From Paradesertivirga mongoliensis (GTDB taxonomy: Bacteria > Bacteroidota > Bacteroidia > Sphingobacteriales > Sphingobacteriaceae): 64,000 nt of DNA. Shown here piece by piece: positions 56,681-64,000 of this stretch (positions are counted from its first letter, which is position 1; each line of letters begins with the position of its first letter). Where the stretch lies: the NCBI RefSeq assembly GCF_024436395.1, contig NZ_JAFMZO010000004.1:581466-645465 (forward strand), in the 5' to 3' direction. A program made the translations under genes and the position numbers. The notes beneath the pieces are model-generated. The model was not told where the DNA came from. It made no database searches and saw nothing but the letters and a program-made list of their open reading frames with translations.

Positions 56681-56746
56681 CAAAAGTAGCCCCCGATGAT
56701 CTTGCTTTTATATAATATTTTCTCCAGCTATTATAGGATATTAGCG
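56681..56746 (-). promoter_or_regulatory. Regulon promoter module, copy H (right enzyme operon)
   Basis: The 36-bp element is at 56711-56746 (plus-strand halves TATAATATTTTCTCC and TATAGGATATTAGCG). On the minus strand a perfect -7 box TACTTTTG (56681-56688) lies 22 bp away. It is 94 bases before the 917-residue glycosidase start and marks the right boundary of the regulon. Confidence 0.8.
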
Positions 56747-56995
56747 TCTGAACGTAGTGATAACTTTACAATTCAGGCGAATGAAGTAACAATTTCACTG
56801 ACCAGGAGACGTCCATAATAGATCCGGAACGTTGCTTTTCTTCTCAGGTAAAATAAACATTATTTCCATTTATCAAAGCTAAACGATTGATAACCCTGCG
56901 GTTCCAGGAAACTAATAACCGAAGTTTTCTGAAAAGTTTCAAATTATTGAATATTAAGAAAAAGTTAATATATTAGTCGCCCTATACCATCGTCT

Positions 56996-57223
56996 ATGTA
57001 CAATTTACCTGCAGAGCAAGCCGCTGAGTTAAAAAGGCTTGAAAGTGTCGCCACTGAAAAACGAATAGCATATCAGAAGATTGATCACGAACTATTCGCG
57101 GACAAAGGATCAGAAAATATGGATCTGCTTCCTGAGTATACCAAGGCCAAAAAAGAGCTCACTGAAGCCGTTAATAATTATAACCTCTATAAATCAAGAT
57201 TAGCCACAACCTATATAGTTTAA
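56996..57223 (+). CDS. Small hypothetical protein, coiled-coil-like
   Basis: A 75-codon frame from an ATG encodes a charged, mostly helical protein (EQAAELKRLESVATEKRIAYQ, split by a polar LFADKGSENM loop, then YTKAKKELTEAVNNYNLYKS). Two helices could form a hairpin coiled coil. No family is recognised, and there is no signal peptide. Upstream DNA is A/T-rich, consistent with a separate promoter. It is outside the PUL regulon and oriented opposite to it. Codon content looks natural but length limits confidence. Confidence 0.5.
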   Translation: MYNLPAEQAAELKRLESVATEKRIAYQKIDHELFADKGSENMDLLPEYTKAKKELTEAVNNYNLYKSRLATTYIV

Positions 57224-57385
57224 CCTGAGTCCGAAAGGCGGATCTATTCACTTCTTTCGTTTTTGACCATGTCAGGCCCGGGTCCATTTACCCACCCCCA
57301 TCTCTGAATCGAATTGGGTTAGCTTTTTAGTTTATAACCTTTTCCTGTTTTTAGAGTTATCTCTATACAATATAAACTATAATCG

Positions 57386-58026
57386 GTGGAACTGGAAAAG
57401 GGTTGGCAGAAGAGCAAAGCTAAAGTTTTTGGGCTGAAATAGCTCCCTGCGATCACGTACTGCAAATTTATGAGAACGATGACGCTTTTTTAGAGCTACT
57501 CATGAACTTTGTAGGCGAAGGAATTAATTCTGATGAAAGTGTAATCGTTATAGCTACCGACGTGCATTTAAAGGGCCTTGAATTCAAATTGGCTTCTCAT
57601 GGCTTAAACGTTGAGTCGCTGGTGTCAAACCATCAGTATTTCCCTTTAAATGCAGAGGAGATACTCTCTAAGTTTATGCGAAGCGGATGGCCTGATGAAG
57701 AGCTTTTTATGACTGTGGTAACCGACTTAATTAAAAAAGCAAAAGCAGGCGACAAAAAGGTGAGAGCTTTTGGCGAGATGGTTGCAATTCTTTGGGCGGA
57801 AGGAAACAGTGGAGCCACCGTGAATCTTGAACACCTCTGGAACAAGCTTTGTCAGAAGGAAGTGTTTTGTTTATTCTGCGCTTATCCCAAAAGTGGCTTT
57901 ACTCAAGGCAATGAGGCATCGATGCAGCATATTTGCGACAGCCATACCAGAATGGTAAAAGGTAAGCCGGATTCTAAAGATGAGATTCTGTACAAAACGA
58001 TACAATCAGCAAAGATAAGCGCCTAG
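57386..58026 (+). pseudogene. MEDS-domain (DcmR-type sensory) protein with apparent frameshift
   Basis: The main frame starts at ATG 57502 (174 residues, SDESVIVIATDVHLKGLEFKL, AEILSKFMRSGWPDEELF, VRAFGEMVAILWAEGN, CLFCAYPKSGF, HICDSHTRMVKGK), matching the MEDS sensory domain. The conserved family N-terminus, however, lies upstream. The same frame back to 57424 reads FWAEIAPCDHVLQIYENDDAF, without a start codon and after a TAA. The -1 related frame from GTG 57386 reads VELEKGWQKSKAKVF and would join exactly at FWAEIAPC if the five-T run at 57426-57430 had six. A one-base deletion or sequencing error is therefore likely. The product would be a soluble sensor-like protein. Confidence 0.65.
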
Positions 58027-58089
58027 CTTACTGCTTTTCATCGTTGCATTTTCATTTACCCGATTTACGGTTAATTGCCTTAATTCGTT

Positions 58090-58299
58090 CTACCGAATAG
58101 TACCAGGCTCATGGTCAGAGCTGATACCCCGAATATTTGACCGCCCATGACTGGAGTGCCTTGGTACATAATTGTGGTAATGGGCGCCAGCTGCTTCCTG
58201 ATCGCTTACCGGCTCGACATTCTTTGGGTTTGCAGACTGTCTTAATTGCTCATTTTCACCATCCCGAAGGTTTTTTGCTGAATTTGGTTGAGTTTCCAT
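58090..58299 (-). CDS. Small hydrophilic hypothetical protein
   Basis: A 69-codon frame encoding a polar, probably disordered protein (METQPNSAKNLRDGENEQL, NPKNVEPVSDQEAAG, HGRSNIRGISSDHEPGTIR). It has no signal peptide and no membrane segment. An A-rich leader (TTTAAAATGAAAAAG) precedes the start, which favours real translation. It resembles short hypothetical proteins I associate with Sphingobacteriaceae, but no function is known. It stands convergent to the MEDS gene. Confidence 0.5.
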   Translation of the reverse strand: METQPNSAKNLRDGENEQLRQSANPKNVEPVSDQEAAGAHYHNYVPRHSSHGRSNIRGISSDHEPGTIR

Positions 58300-58406
58300 A
58301 ACTTTTTCATTTTAAATAACTTAACCATGCTGTTGTTATATTAAATGTACGAATTTCTATCGATAGAATCAACAGCAAGCAGCAAATATTTAACGTATAA
58401 TAAGGA

Positions 58407-58440
58407 GCTGCACTAACTCTGCAGAGAGAACTAGCGCAGC
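58407..58440 (-). terminator. Possible terminator hairpin after SRPBCC gene
   Basis: GCTGCACTAACTC pairs with GAACTAGCGCAGC, allowing G-U pairs, right after the SRPBCC stop on the minus strand. The T-run is weak, so this is tentative. Confidence 0.4.
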
Positions 58441-58446
58441 GGCCTT

Positions 58447-58878
58447 TTAATTTTGTTCCACATATTTCCTAAGCAGTTCTCCTATAATTTCATTCCATCC
58501 CTTGGTGAAGCTTGCAATAGCAAAATTCGGATCGTCTTTCGGGAAGCTTTCAATTCCTTCATGGCTCAATCGAAGGCGTGTTCTTGTCGCACCCTCGCTA
58601 AACAATTCAAACGTAACAACCGAATAACCGCTAAGCTCGGGATAGGTCCAGCTATAACTAAGCTTGTTCGGAGGATCAACTACAATCACTTCACATTCAT
58701 GGAGATATTGGACATTTTCGTCACCGCCGGTAAAGCGAAATTTAAAACCTTTCTCAGGTCTGAATTCCTCAAGTTCAAAGTACCATTCCTTCATTTGTTC
58801 TTTGTCGGTAATGGCTTTCCATACTCTTTCGATCGGCGCATTATAGCTGCGCTCTACGATCAGTGGTTTTGTTTCCAT
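58447..58878 (-). CDS. SRPBCC/AHSA1-family protein
   Basis: A 143-residue cytoplasmic protein with the START-like fold signature: ERSYNAPIERVWKAITDKEQMKEWYF at the N-terminus, KLSYSWTYPELSG in the middle and the C-terminal FTKGWNEIIGELLRKYVEQ helix. The AHSA1 branch binds small hydrophobic ligands or chaperones. It is the second gene of an operon with an ArsR-type repressor 35 bases upstream, a common pairing whose physiological role is not established. Confidence 0.9.
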   Translation of the reverse strand: METKPLIVERSYNAPIERVWKAITDKEQMKEWYFELEEFRPEKGFKFRFTGGDENVQYLHECEVIVVDPPNKLSYSWTYPELSGYSVVTFELFSEGATRTRLRLSHEGIESFPKDDPNFAIASFTKGWNEIIGELLRKYVEQN

Positions 58879-58913
58879 ATTTCAGTTTTTATTTTACTAG
58901 TTTCTTTATTTAT

Positions 58914-59228
58914 TCAATCCTTTCGGTCGAGGAAATCGCCCAGAGCATTCAGTTTGCGGTTCCAGAATTGCCGGTAGTAATCAAGCCAGACATCTACTTC
59001 TTTAAGCTTTTCCAAATCGGCGCGGCAATACCGCTCCCTCCCCTCCTGCCGGATTTCAACTATGCCGCATTCGCTAAGAATCTTGATATGTTTTGAAATA
59101 GCTGGCCTGCTAACCTGGAAATGACTGGCTACTGTATTGAGATTTAATGACTGTGTGCTCAATAAATTAATAATATCTCTCCGTGTCGGATCTGATATTG
59201 CCTGAAAGACGTCCCGTCGTAATTCCAT
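58914..59228 (-). CDS. ArsR/SmtB-family winged-helix repressor
   Basis: Counting from the ATG at 59228 the protein has about 104 residues. The longer frame starting at 59267 would place the start inside the promoter and operator, so the internal Met (MELRRDVFQAISDPTRR) is chosen. The winged-helix motif LNTVASHFQVSRPAISKHIKIL is clear, followed by the wing EIRQEGRERYCRADLEKL. No ArsR metal-binding cysteine motif (ELCVC) is visible, so a non-metal signal is likely. It probably represses its own operon with the SRPBCC gene through the twin palindromes upstream. Confidence 0.9.
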   Translation of the reverse strand: MELRRDVFQAISDPTRRDIINLLSTQSLNLNTVASHFQVSRPAISKHIKILSECGIVEIRQEGRERYCRADLEKLKEVDVWLDYYRQFWNRKLNALGDFLDRKD

Positions 59229-59232
59229 AATA

Positions 59233-59277
59233 GTAACCAAGTGGTTACAAATATAAAAAGAAACCATCTGGTTACAA
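59233..59277 (-). promoter_or_regulatory. ArsR promoter with two overlapping operators
   Basis: On the minus strand TTG (59275-59277), a 19-bp spacer and TATATTTG (59248-59255) match the Bacteroidota -33/-7 consensus. GTAACCA-AG-TGGTTAC (59233-59248) overlaps the -7 box, and a near-copy (59260-59275) overlaps the -33 region. This is an ideal layout for ArsR autorepression. Confidence 0.82.
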
Positions 59278-59347
59278 AAAAATCAAGATTTTTATTCTCG
59301 GGTACAATTGCTACCAAAATGTTACAGCAACAATCGCCCATGACTGC

Positions 59348-59376
59348 TTGCGATTACTTTTGGAACAGCATATTTG
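59348..59376 (+). promoter_or_regulatory. Candidate promoter of plus-strand GH28
   Basis: TTG, an 18-bp spacer and CATATTTG, one mismatch from TAnnTTTG, lie 39 bases before the GH28 start. No copy of the PUL operator is present here. Confidence 0.4.
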
Positions 59377-59415
59377 CGTTGTAAATGCTGCGATGCAGAA
59401 ATCATTATTTAACGT

Positions 59416-60741
59416 ATGAAATTAAATTTGTCAAGTTTGCTGGCCACCCTGTCTGTTCTTATGCTGACAGGTACAAATGCAACTTATGCCGAGAGTGTTG
59501 CTAAGTCTAAACCGTTTTCGGCCAGTGCCGCCGACAAACGTTATAACATTGCTGAAAAAGGCGCTGTTGGAGACGGCAAGACACTCAATACAAAAACCAT
59601 TCAATCTATAATCGATGAATGCGCTCAAAATGGCGGGGGAACGATGGTCATACCGAAAGGGGTATTCATAAGCGGCTCGCTTTTTCTAAAACCCGGAGTT
59701 AATATAGAAATACAGCAAGACGCTGTACTTAAGGGCTCGACTAACATAAATGATTACGAGAAACTCAATACACGCATCGAAGGACACTTTGAACCTTGGC
59801 GCGCGGCACTGATTAACGGCGATAAAGTTGACCATTTACGAATTACCGGCCCGGGGACCCTCGATGGCAGCGGAGAGCCTTTTTATAAATTATTTTACGA
59901 TACCCGTAATGCTGTAAAGGGAACAAAAAACCTTGACGTAGAACGGCCCCGGCTAACTCTGATCCAGAACTCGAAAGATGTTAAGATAAGCGGCGTAAAG
60001 TTTCTGAATTCGGGATTCTGGAACCTCCATATTTATCGCTGCCAAAACGTAACCGTTGAGAATTGCCGGTTTGTGGCGCCGTCAGGAGCTGTTCCCAACC
60101 GTGGACCCAGTTCTGACGGAATTGATGTAGACAGCTCGCAGGACATTACTATCAGTGGATGCTTCTTTTCTCTGGGTGATGATTGTATTGCACTTAAAGG
60201 TTCGAAAGGACCTTTCGCCATGCAGGATAAAGATAGTCCGCCGGTTGAACGCGTTCTTATTAAAGACTGCATTTTCGAAGCTGGCGGCGGAATAGTAACC
60301 TTTGGCAGCGAGGCAACTCTTGTACGCGATGTGGAGGTGAAGCGCTGCATTACCCGCGGGCCAACAATACTTCGGCTAAAATTACGCCCTGATACACCTC
60401 AGCAATATGAAAACATTCGCATGAGTGATATTACAATGGAAAATGGCGGTGTCGTTTTCAAAGTTTCTCCATGGACACAATATTTCGATTTAAAAGGCCA
60501 GGAACCACCAAAAGCTCTGGTTCGGAATATAAAAATTTCAAATGTACGCGGCACGGGTGGTTCTTTCGGCGAGATTTGGGGCCACGAACGGGCAGAGATC
60601 GTGGACATCTATGTTAAAAACATGGATGTCCAGCTAAAGACCACCGATTTTAAATTAGGAAATGTAAAAGACCTGAAATTCAAAAACGTTAGGGTGAACG
60701 GTAAAAAGATGTCGGCTCCGTTGGCGCAGGCGGCTAACTAG
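59416..60741 (+). CDS. GH28 polygalacturonase, exported, outside the PUL regulon
   Basis: A 441-residue exported beta-helix hydrolase with signal peptide ending near TYAES. GH28 signatures are complete: GPSSDGIDVDSSQD, LGDDCIALKGSKG, GGGIVTFGSEAT and ILRLKLRPDTPQ. The His-containing block GHGG is replaced by GGGIVTFGS, and the RIK block by LRLKLR, a variation seen in rhamnogalacturonan- or xylogalacturonan-type members and one that may alter specificity. It stands alone on the plus strand, without the regulon operator, 9 kb from the related GH28. A strong bidirectional terminator follows. Confidence 0.88.
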   Translation: MKLNLSSLLATLSVLMLTGTNATYAESVAKSKPFSASAADKRYNIAEKGAVGDGKTLNTKTIQSIIDECAQNGGGTMVIPKGVFISGSLFLKPGVNIEIQQDAVLKGSTNINDYEKLNTRIEGHFEPWRAALINGDKVDHLRITGPGTLDGSGEPFYKLFYDTRNAVKGTKNLDVERPRLTLIQNSKDVKISGVKFLNSGFWNLHIYRCQNVTVENCRFVAPSGAVPNRGPSSDGIDVDSSQDITISGCFFSLGDDCIALKGSKGPFAMQDKDSPPVERVLIKDCIFEAGGGIVTFGSEATLVRDVEVKRCITRGPTILRLKLRPDTPQQYENIRMSDITMENGGVVFKVSPWTQYFDLKGQEPPKALVRNIKISNVRGTGGSFGEIWGHERAEIVDIYVKNMDVQLKTTDFKLGNVKDLKFKNVRVNGKKMSAPLAQAAN

Positions 60742-60745
60742 AAAG

Positions 60746-60789
60746 AGTATCATAAGATGTTCAGAGGAAACTGAGCATCTTATGATACT
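60746..60789. terminator. Bidirectional terminator between convergent genes
   Basis: AGTATCATAAGATG and CATCTTATGATACT form a perfect 14-bp stem with a 16-base loop that contains TCAG/CTGA. The right arm includes the stop codon of the histidine kinase gene, so the hairpin overlaps its 3' end. It can serve both convergent transcripts. Confidence 0.85.
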
Positions 60790-62552
60790 TTGAATGACTC
60801 TAATTTCAGTTTATCAAAGAGATCATCCAGTTTAAAGGGCTTTAACACAAAGTCATCCATACCACACAACTTTATCTTTTCACTTAAGTTCGATGATACA
60901 GAAGCGGTCAACGCAATTATCGGGATGGCGGATCGTATAGGATTATCCAACCCACGAATGGCTGCTGAAGCTTTATAGCCATCCATAACCGGCATGTGCA
61001 GATCCATTAATATCAGATCAAAATCCTGATTTATGACTTTCTCTACTGCTTCCTGGCCGTTTAAGGCAAAAGTAAAACTGCAGTTCCATTTTGAAAGCAC
61101 CTTTGTCAGCAATATTCTATTCATCGAATTATCTTCTGCTATCAGGATTTTAAGTCCGGCCAGATCATATTCCCGACTTGCCTTATCTGATAAAACACTT
61201 TTTAAGACTTTGTTTTTTTCAAGAACAAGCTCAAAAGAAAATGTTGAACCTATATTGGGAGTGCTATCCAAATGTACAACGCTATTGAACAAAAACAACA
61301 GACGTTTTACTATTGCTAAGCCCAGTCCGGTGCCACCGAAATTACGGGTGATACTGGTGTTCTCCTGCGTAAAGGGTTCAAAGATAGCCTCCTGCTTATC
61401 CGGGCTAATGCCTATACCTGAGTCTTTTACTGATATTCTAACCCGAATATTGGCATCCTGATTATGCAACAGCTTTAAGCGTAGGATAACTCTTCCCACC
61501 TCAGTAAATTTGATGGCGTTACCGGCAAGGTTATATATTATCTGAGAAATTCTGGTAGGATCGGTGATAACGCTCAAATCTTTAAGCCTATCATCAACCT
61601 CCAAAACAAAATCAATCTTTTTTTGAGTAGCCTGAAAGCGAAGTCCTTGACTTATGTCTTCCATTAAGCGGTTAAGGTCGACAGGAATAGCCTCAAGATC
61701 CAGCTTACCAGAACCTAACTTATTAAAGTCAAGAATATCATTGATTAAGGCATGAAGATTTCCTGCCGAAAATTTGAGAATATTGAGATTTTCTTCCTGC
61801 TCTTTCGAATGGTCGTCGTGGAGCAACAGTTCAGTAACCCCGATAACGGAGTTGAGAGGCGTTCGCAACTCGTGCGACATGGTCGATAAAAAATCAGATT
61901 TAGACTCAGCCGCCCGATTCGCCTCGTTAACTGCGAGCCGCAATTGATTGTTCAGCGCTTCTTTTTCCATGAGGTTATCCATAAAGGCCCGGCGAAACAA
62001 GTAGTGGCTTATGATGATGGTTACGAAATTTAAAATTAGCATCATTTCATAGCCCGGAGATGCAAGCCGAGAGGCTGGAATCAGACCGATAAACAAGCCA
62101 CCAGGAAGCAGCATCAGTAATATCAAAGGCAAAAACGCCAGGCATGAATATATCAAAGCAAAGCGGAGCTGTAGTAAATAAAAACAGCCTAGTATCAACA
62201 TGAAAACGAACTGAACGGTAAGCGTGTTAACGGTCTGGGCATAAACAAACACACTAGACCAGATGAGCAATAATGCCAGCCAGGCCATGCCGTGAGATAC
62301 TATATGCACAAACCTGCGGCTGGTCAGCAGCATTTTAAATAGTACAAAATATATAACCAGCATCACGCAAGCCCGATCGAATTGAGGGTATTGTTCTGAA
62401 TGCCAGGTCGCCATCATAGTGATGAGAACTTTGAGTAAACTAAAAGTCAGGATCACATAAAGAATTTTCATTCTCGCCCTTTCAAACGAATCAGACTCAG
62501 AACTTAATAATTTTTTTAGTGAAAAGTTAAAAACCGGGAAGTATTGGTGCAT
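60780..62552 (-). CDS. Hybrid sensor histidine kinase with membrane N-terminus and receiver domain
   Basis: A 590-residue inner-membrane protein. Residues about 30-190 contain several hydrophobic helices (about six). A HisKA domain follows with phospho-acceptor His227 (TMSHELRTP), then an ATPase domain (NAIKFTEVG, DSGIGISPDKQEAIFEPF, FGGTGLGLAIVKRL). The C-terminal receiver starts around 467 (KILIAEDNSMNR), with Asp517 in LILMDLHMPVMDG and Lys571 in VLKPF. There is no output domain and no large periplasmic propeller, so it is not a SusR-type hybrid two-component regulator for the PUL. No partner regulator lies next to it. Its stop overlaps the shared terminator. Confidence 0.92.
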   Translation of the reverse strand: MHQYFPVFNFSLKKLLSSESDSFERARMKILYVILTFSLLKVLITMMATWHSEQYPQFDRACVMLVIYFVLFKMLLTSRRFVHIVSHGMAWLALLLIWSSVFVYAQTVNTLTVQFVFMLILGCFYLLQLRFALIYSCLAFLPLILLMLLPGGLFIGLIPASRLASPGYEMMLILNFVTIIISHYLFRRAFMDNLMEKEALNNQLRLAVNEANRAAESKSDFLSTMSHELRTPLNSVIGVTELLLHDDHSKEQEENLNILKFSAGNLHALINDILDFNKLGSGKLDLEAIPVDLNRLMEDISQGLRFQATQKKIDFVLEVDDRLKDLSVITDPTRISQIIYNLAGNAIKFTEVGRVILRLKLLHNQDANIRVRISVKDSGIGISPDKQEAIFEPFTQENTSITRNFGGTGLGLAIVKRLLFLFNSVVHLDSTPNIGSTFSFELVLEKNKVLKSVLSDKASREYDLAGLKILIAEDNSMNRILLTKVLSKWNCSFTFALNGQEAVEKVINQDFDLILMDLHMPVMDGYKASAAIRGLDNPIRSAIPIIALTASVSSNLSEKIKLCGMDDFVLKPFKLDDLFDKLKLESFKVS

Positions 62553-62888
62553 TCGGGATAAGGGTGTTTATCATCATGCGCTATTTAAGAAAATACGCCT
62601 GATCAAAGCTGTGAATAATAAAACTCATCCGAAGTACTCGTGATGTTAATTCGAAGTTAAGATAAATTGAGCATATCCCGACAACAGATACTAAGAAGAT
62701 GGAGTCCGGTCGAATGCCTGGACATTTCCACAAACACACAAGTAACTTATAATCAGATGTATAAATAAAAAAATAAACTCGAAAGTCTAATAGATATTTT
62801 AAAATAAAAATGATGACAATCAACCTGTTTGCTCTTCAGTACGGCGTTTATGTGAGCAAACAAACGATATTTACTTCTCTAAACGAAT
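62553..62888. other. Intergenic stretch without supported gene
   Basis: About 335 A/T-rich bases between the kinase start and the hydrolase stop. The only frame (80 codons on the minus strand) is hydrophobic but has a biased composition and no family resemblance. I see no tRNA or operator. Confidence 0.5.
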
Positions 62889-63869
62889 TCACTTTTTTAA
62901 ACTGGAAAGCAGTGCTTTTATAAACTCCTCTGGTATCTGTACATGTGGAATATGACCTACTCCCTCAAATTCGATAAGCTTGCTGCCTGGAATTCGTTTG
63001 GCCGTTTCGCGCCCAAGCACTTTATACTGCCCATGCTTTGCTTGTTCTTCCCGGGAAAGTAAACCCTTACCAACAATTGTTTTATCCTCAAGGCCTATAA
63101 ACAAAATTGTGGGCACCTTCAAATTTTTGAGTTCATGCACAACAGGCTGTTCATAGATCATAGTAAAGGTCATAGCTGCAACTTTTGCATAACGTGGGAA
63201 GTCGGCACTTTTCGTAGGCCCGGCACCAATTTGCACCAGATAATCGTACTCCGGTTTCCATTCAGGAAAATACGAGTTTTGATAATATCTTTGGATACTT
63301 TCCGCTGATGCTTTCAACTCCGTTTTATACTGTTCCTCAGTAGAAACATACGGAACAAAGGTTTTGTAATCTTCTAGTCCGATGGGATTTTCGAGCAGTA
63401 ATTTCTCCGTCCGTTCCGGATACATGAGGGCAAAACGGGTAGCCAGCATCCCGCCCATAGAGTGTCCAAGTATCGATATTCTCTGTATTCCAAGCGTGTC
63501 GAGCAGTTGCTTGTTAAACCGCGATAGCAAGTGAAAACTATAATGAATTAATGGCTTCGACGATTTTCCGAAGCCGATCTGGTCGGGGACAATGACTCGA
63601 TATCCATTTGAACTGAGTCCGCGTATCACGTCTGTCCAATAATAGCCCGCAAAGTTCTTTCCATGGAAAAGCATTACCGACTTGCCATTTGGATTTGCCG
63701 GCTTAATATCCATATAAGCCATCCGCAAATCCGTCCCCTCCGATTGTAACTTTATAAAGTTAACCGGATAAGGGTACTTCACATTTTCAAGCGTAACTGA
63801 CAGAGTATCTGTTTCGGCAAAACAGGTGGTGTGTACTATTATTAACAGGCAGATGTATAAACGAATCAT
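62889..63869 (-). CDS. Exported alpha/beta-hydrolase
   Basis: The start chosen is the Met that opens a good signal peptide (MIRLYICLLIIVHTTCFAE), giving about 326 residues. A longer frame adds 18 residues without function. The alpha/beta-hydrolase core is complete: MLFHGKNFAGYYW (oxyanion region), nucleophile Ser in ILGHSMGGMLATR, acid Asp in FIGLEDKTIVG and His in FEGVGHIPHVQIPEE. It would be a serine hydrolase or peptidase-type enzyme of the periplasm. The substrate is not visible. It is divergent from a partial gene whose shared upstream region carries nested palindromes. Confidence 0.88.
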   Translation of the reverse strand: MIRLYICLLIIVHTTCFAETDTLSVTLENVKYPYPVNFIKLQSEGTDLRMAYMDIKPANPNGKSVMLFHGKNFAGYYWTDVIRGLSSNGYRVIVPDQIGFGKSSKPLIHYSFHLLSRFNKQLLDTLGIQRISILGHSMGGMLATRFALMYPERTEKLLLENPIGLEDYKTFVPYVSTEEQYKTELKASAESIQRYYQNSYFPEWKPEYDYLVQIGAGPTKSADFPRYAKVAAMTFTMIYEQPVVHELKNLKVPTILFIGLEDKTIVGKGLLSREEQAKHGQYKVLGRETAKRIPGSKLIEFEGVGHIPHVQIPEEFIKALLSSLKK

Positions 63870-63925
63870 GTAGTAAATACAGGCTTGGGTAATAAAAAGT
63901 TTAATATAAACTGAAGTAGTCACGA

Positions 63926-63973
63926 CTTAATCTGACAGTTACAATAAAATTAGTAACTTAAAATCAGATTAAG
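63926..63973. promoter_or_regulatory. Nested palindromic operator between divergent genes
   Basis: An outer perfect 10-bp inverted repeat (CTTAATCTGA / TCAGATTAAG) encloses an inner perfect 6-bp one (AGTTAC / GTAACT), with centres two bases apart. It ends two bases before the start of the partial plus-strand gene, as expected for an autoregulatory repressor site. Confidence 0.6.
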
Positions 63974-63975
63974 CA

Positions 63976-64000
63976 ATGACAACACAAGAGAAAATCATCA
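63976..64000 (+). CDS. Start of a divergent gene, probably a transcriptional regulator
   Basis: Only the first eight codons (MTTQEKII) are inside the window. This opening is typical of TetR-type regulators, and the upstream palindrome fits, but the identity is inference from eight residues. Confidence 0.3.

Noticed and set aside
58453..58977. 174-codon plus-strand frame opposite the SRPBCC gene
   Set aside because: Shadow of a well-supported gene pair; no domain seen.
60780..62552. Hybrid histidine kinase as the SusR-type sensor of the PUL
   Set aside because: It lacks the large periplasmic sensor and the C-terminal AraC-type output domain of that class and lies outside the locus.
62581..62823. 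80-codon hydrophobic frame on the minus strand
   Set aside because: Very A/T-rich, no family resemblance, no promoter or plausible ribosome-binding context; composition explains the hydrophobicity.

Overview
The window reads as chromosome of a Bacteroidota bacterium, most likely a Sphingobacteriaceae member such as Pedobacter or Mucilaginibacter. Three SusC/SusD pairs, many lipoprotein and signal-peptide glycosidases, A/T-rich leaders and TAnnTTTG-type promoter boxes support this. Genus is inference from gene style only; no rRNA or tRNA is present.

About 1-56.7 kb is one very large polysaccharide utilisation locus (PUL), almost all on the minus strand. From left to right: an enzyme operon (GH78 fragment, GH2, SASA-type esterase, BNR/Asp-box protein, GH43-like, GH140-like apiosidase, a beta-helix/TIM-barrel giant, PL1); a second operon with another PL1, a tandem DUF3826 protein and a small putative lipoprotein; SusC/D pair 1; SusC/D pair 2 with an extra surface lipoprotein; a DUF3826 gene plus a fucose-isomerase-like gene; a divergent AraC-type regulator; a keto-acid aldolase plus Na+/solute symporter; SusC/D pair 3; and a last block (GH2 with malectin-like domain, GH95, GH28, an (alpha/alpha)6-type hydrolase and an unassigned 917-residue glycosidase). 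PL1, GH28, GH78, GH95 and GH140 together point to complex pectin, plausibly rhamnogalacturonan II side chains. Outer-membrane SusC/D systems would import oligosaccharides, periplasmic exo-enzymes would strip them, and the symporter, isomerase and aldolase would feed the sugars into metabolism.

The most striking observation is a promoter module found eight times. It is a 36-bp sequence made of two direct half-sites with a 21-bp period, followed in every case, 21-22 bp further along the direction of transcription, by a TAnnTTTG-like -7 box. It precedes every major PUL transcription unit, including the intergenic region of the AraC-type gene. It looks like an activator-dependent regulon operator of a complete pectin PUL, with the in-locus AraC protein as the prime candidate.

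From 56.9 kb on, the content is ordinary: a small coiled-coil ORF, a MEDS-domain gene that appears frameshifted, a small hypothetical, an ArsR/SRPBCC pair with a clear promoter-operator, a plus-strand GH28 outside the regulon, a hybrid histidine kinase, an alpha/beta hydrolase, and the first codons of a divergent gene behind a nested palindrome. Short intergenic hairpin repeats and one gene relic are scattered through the locus. No CRISPR array, tRNA, rRNA, prophage or intact insertion sequence was seen.
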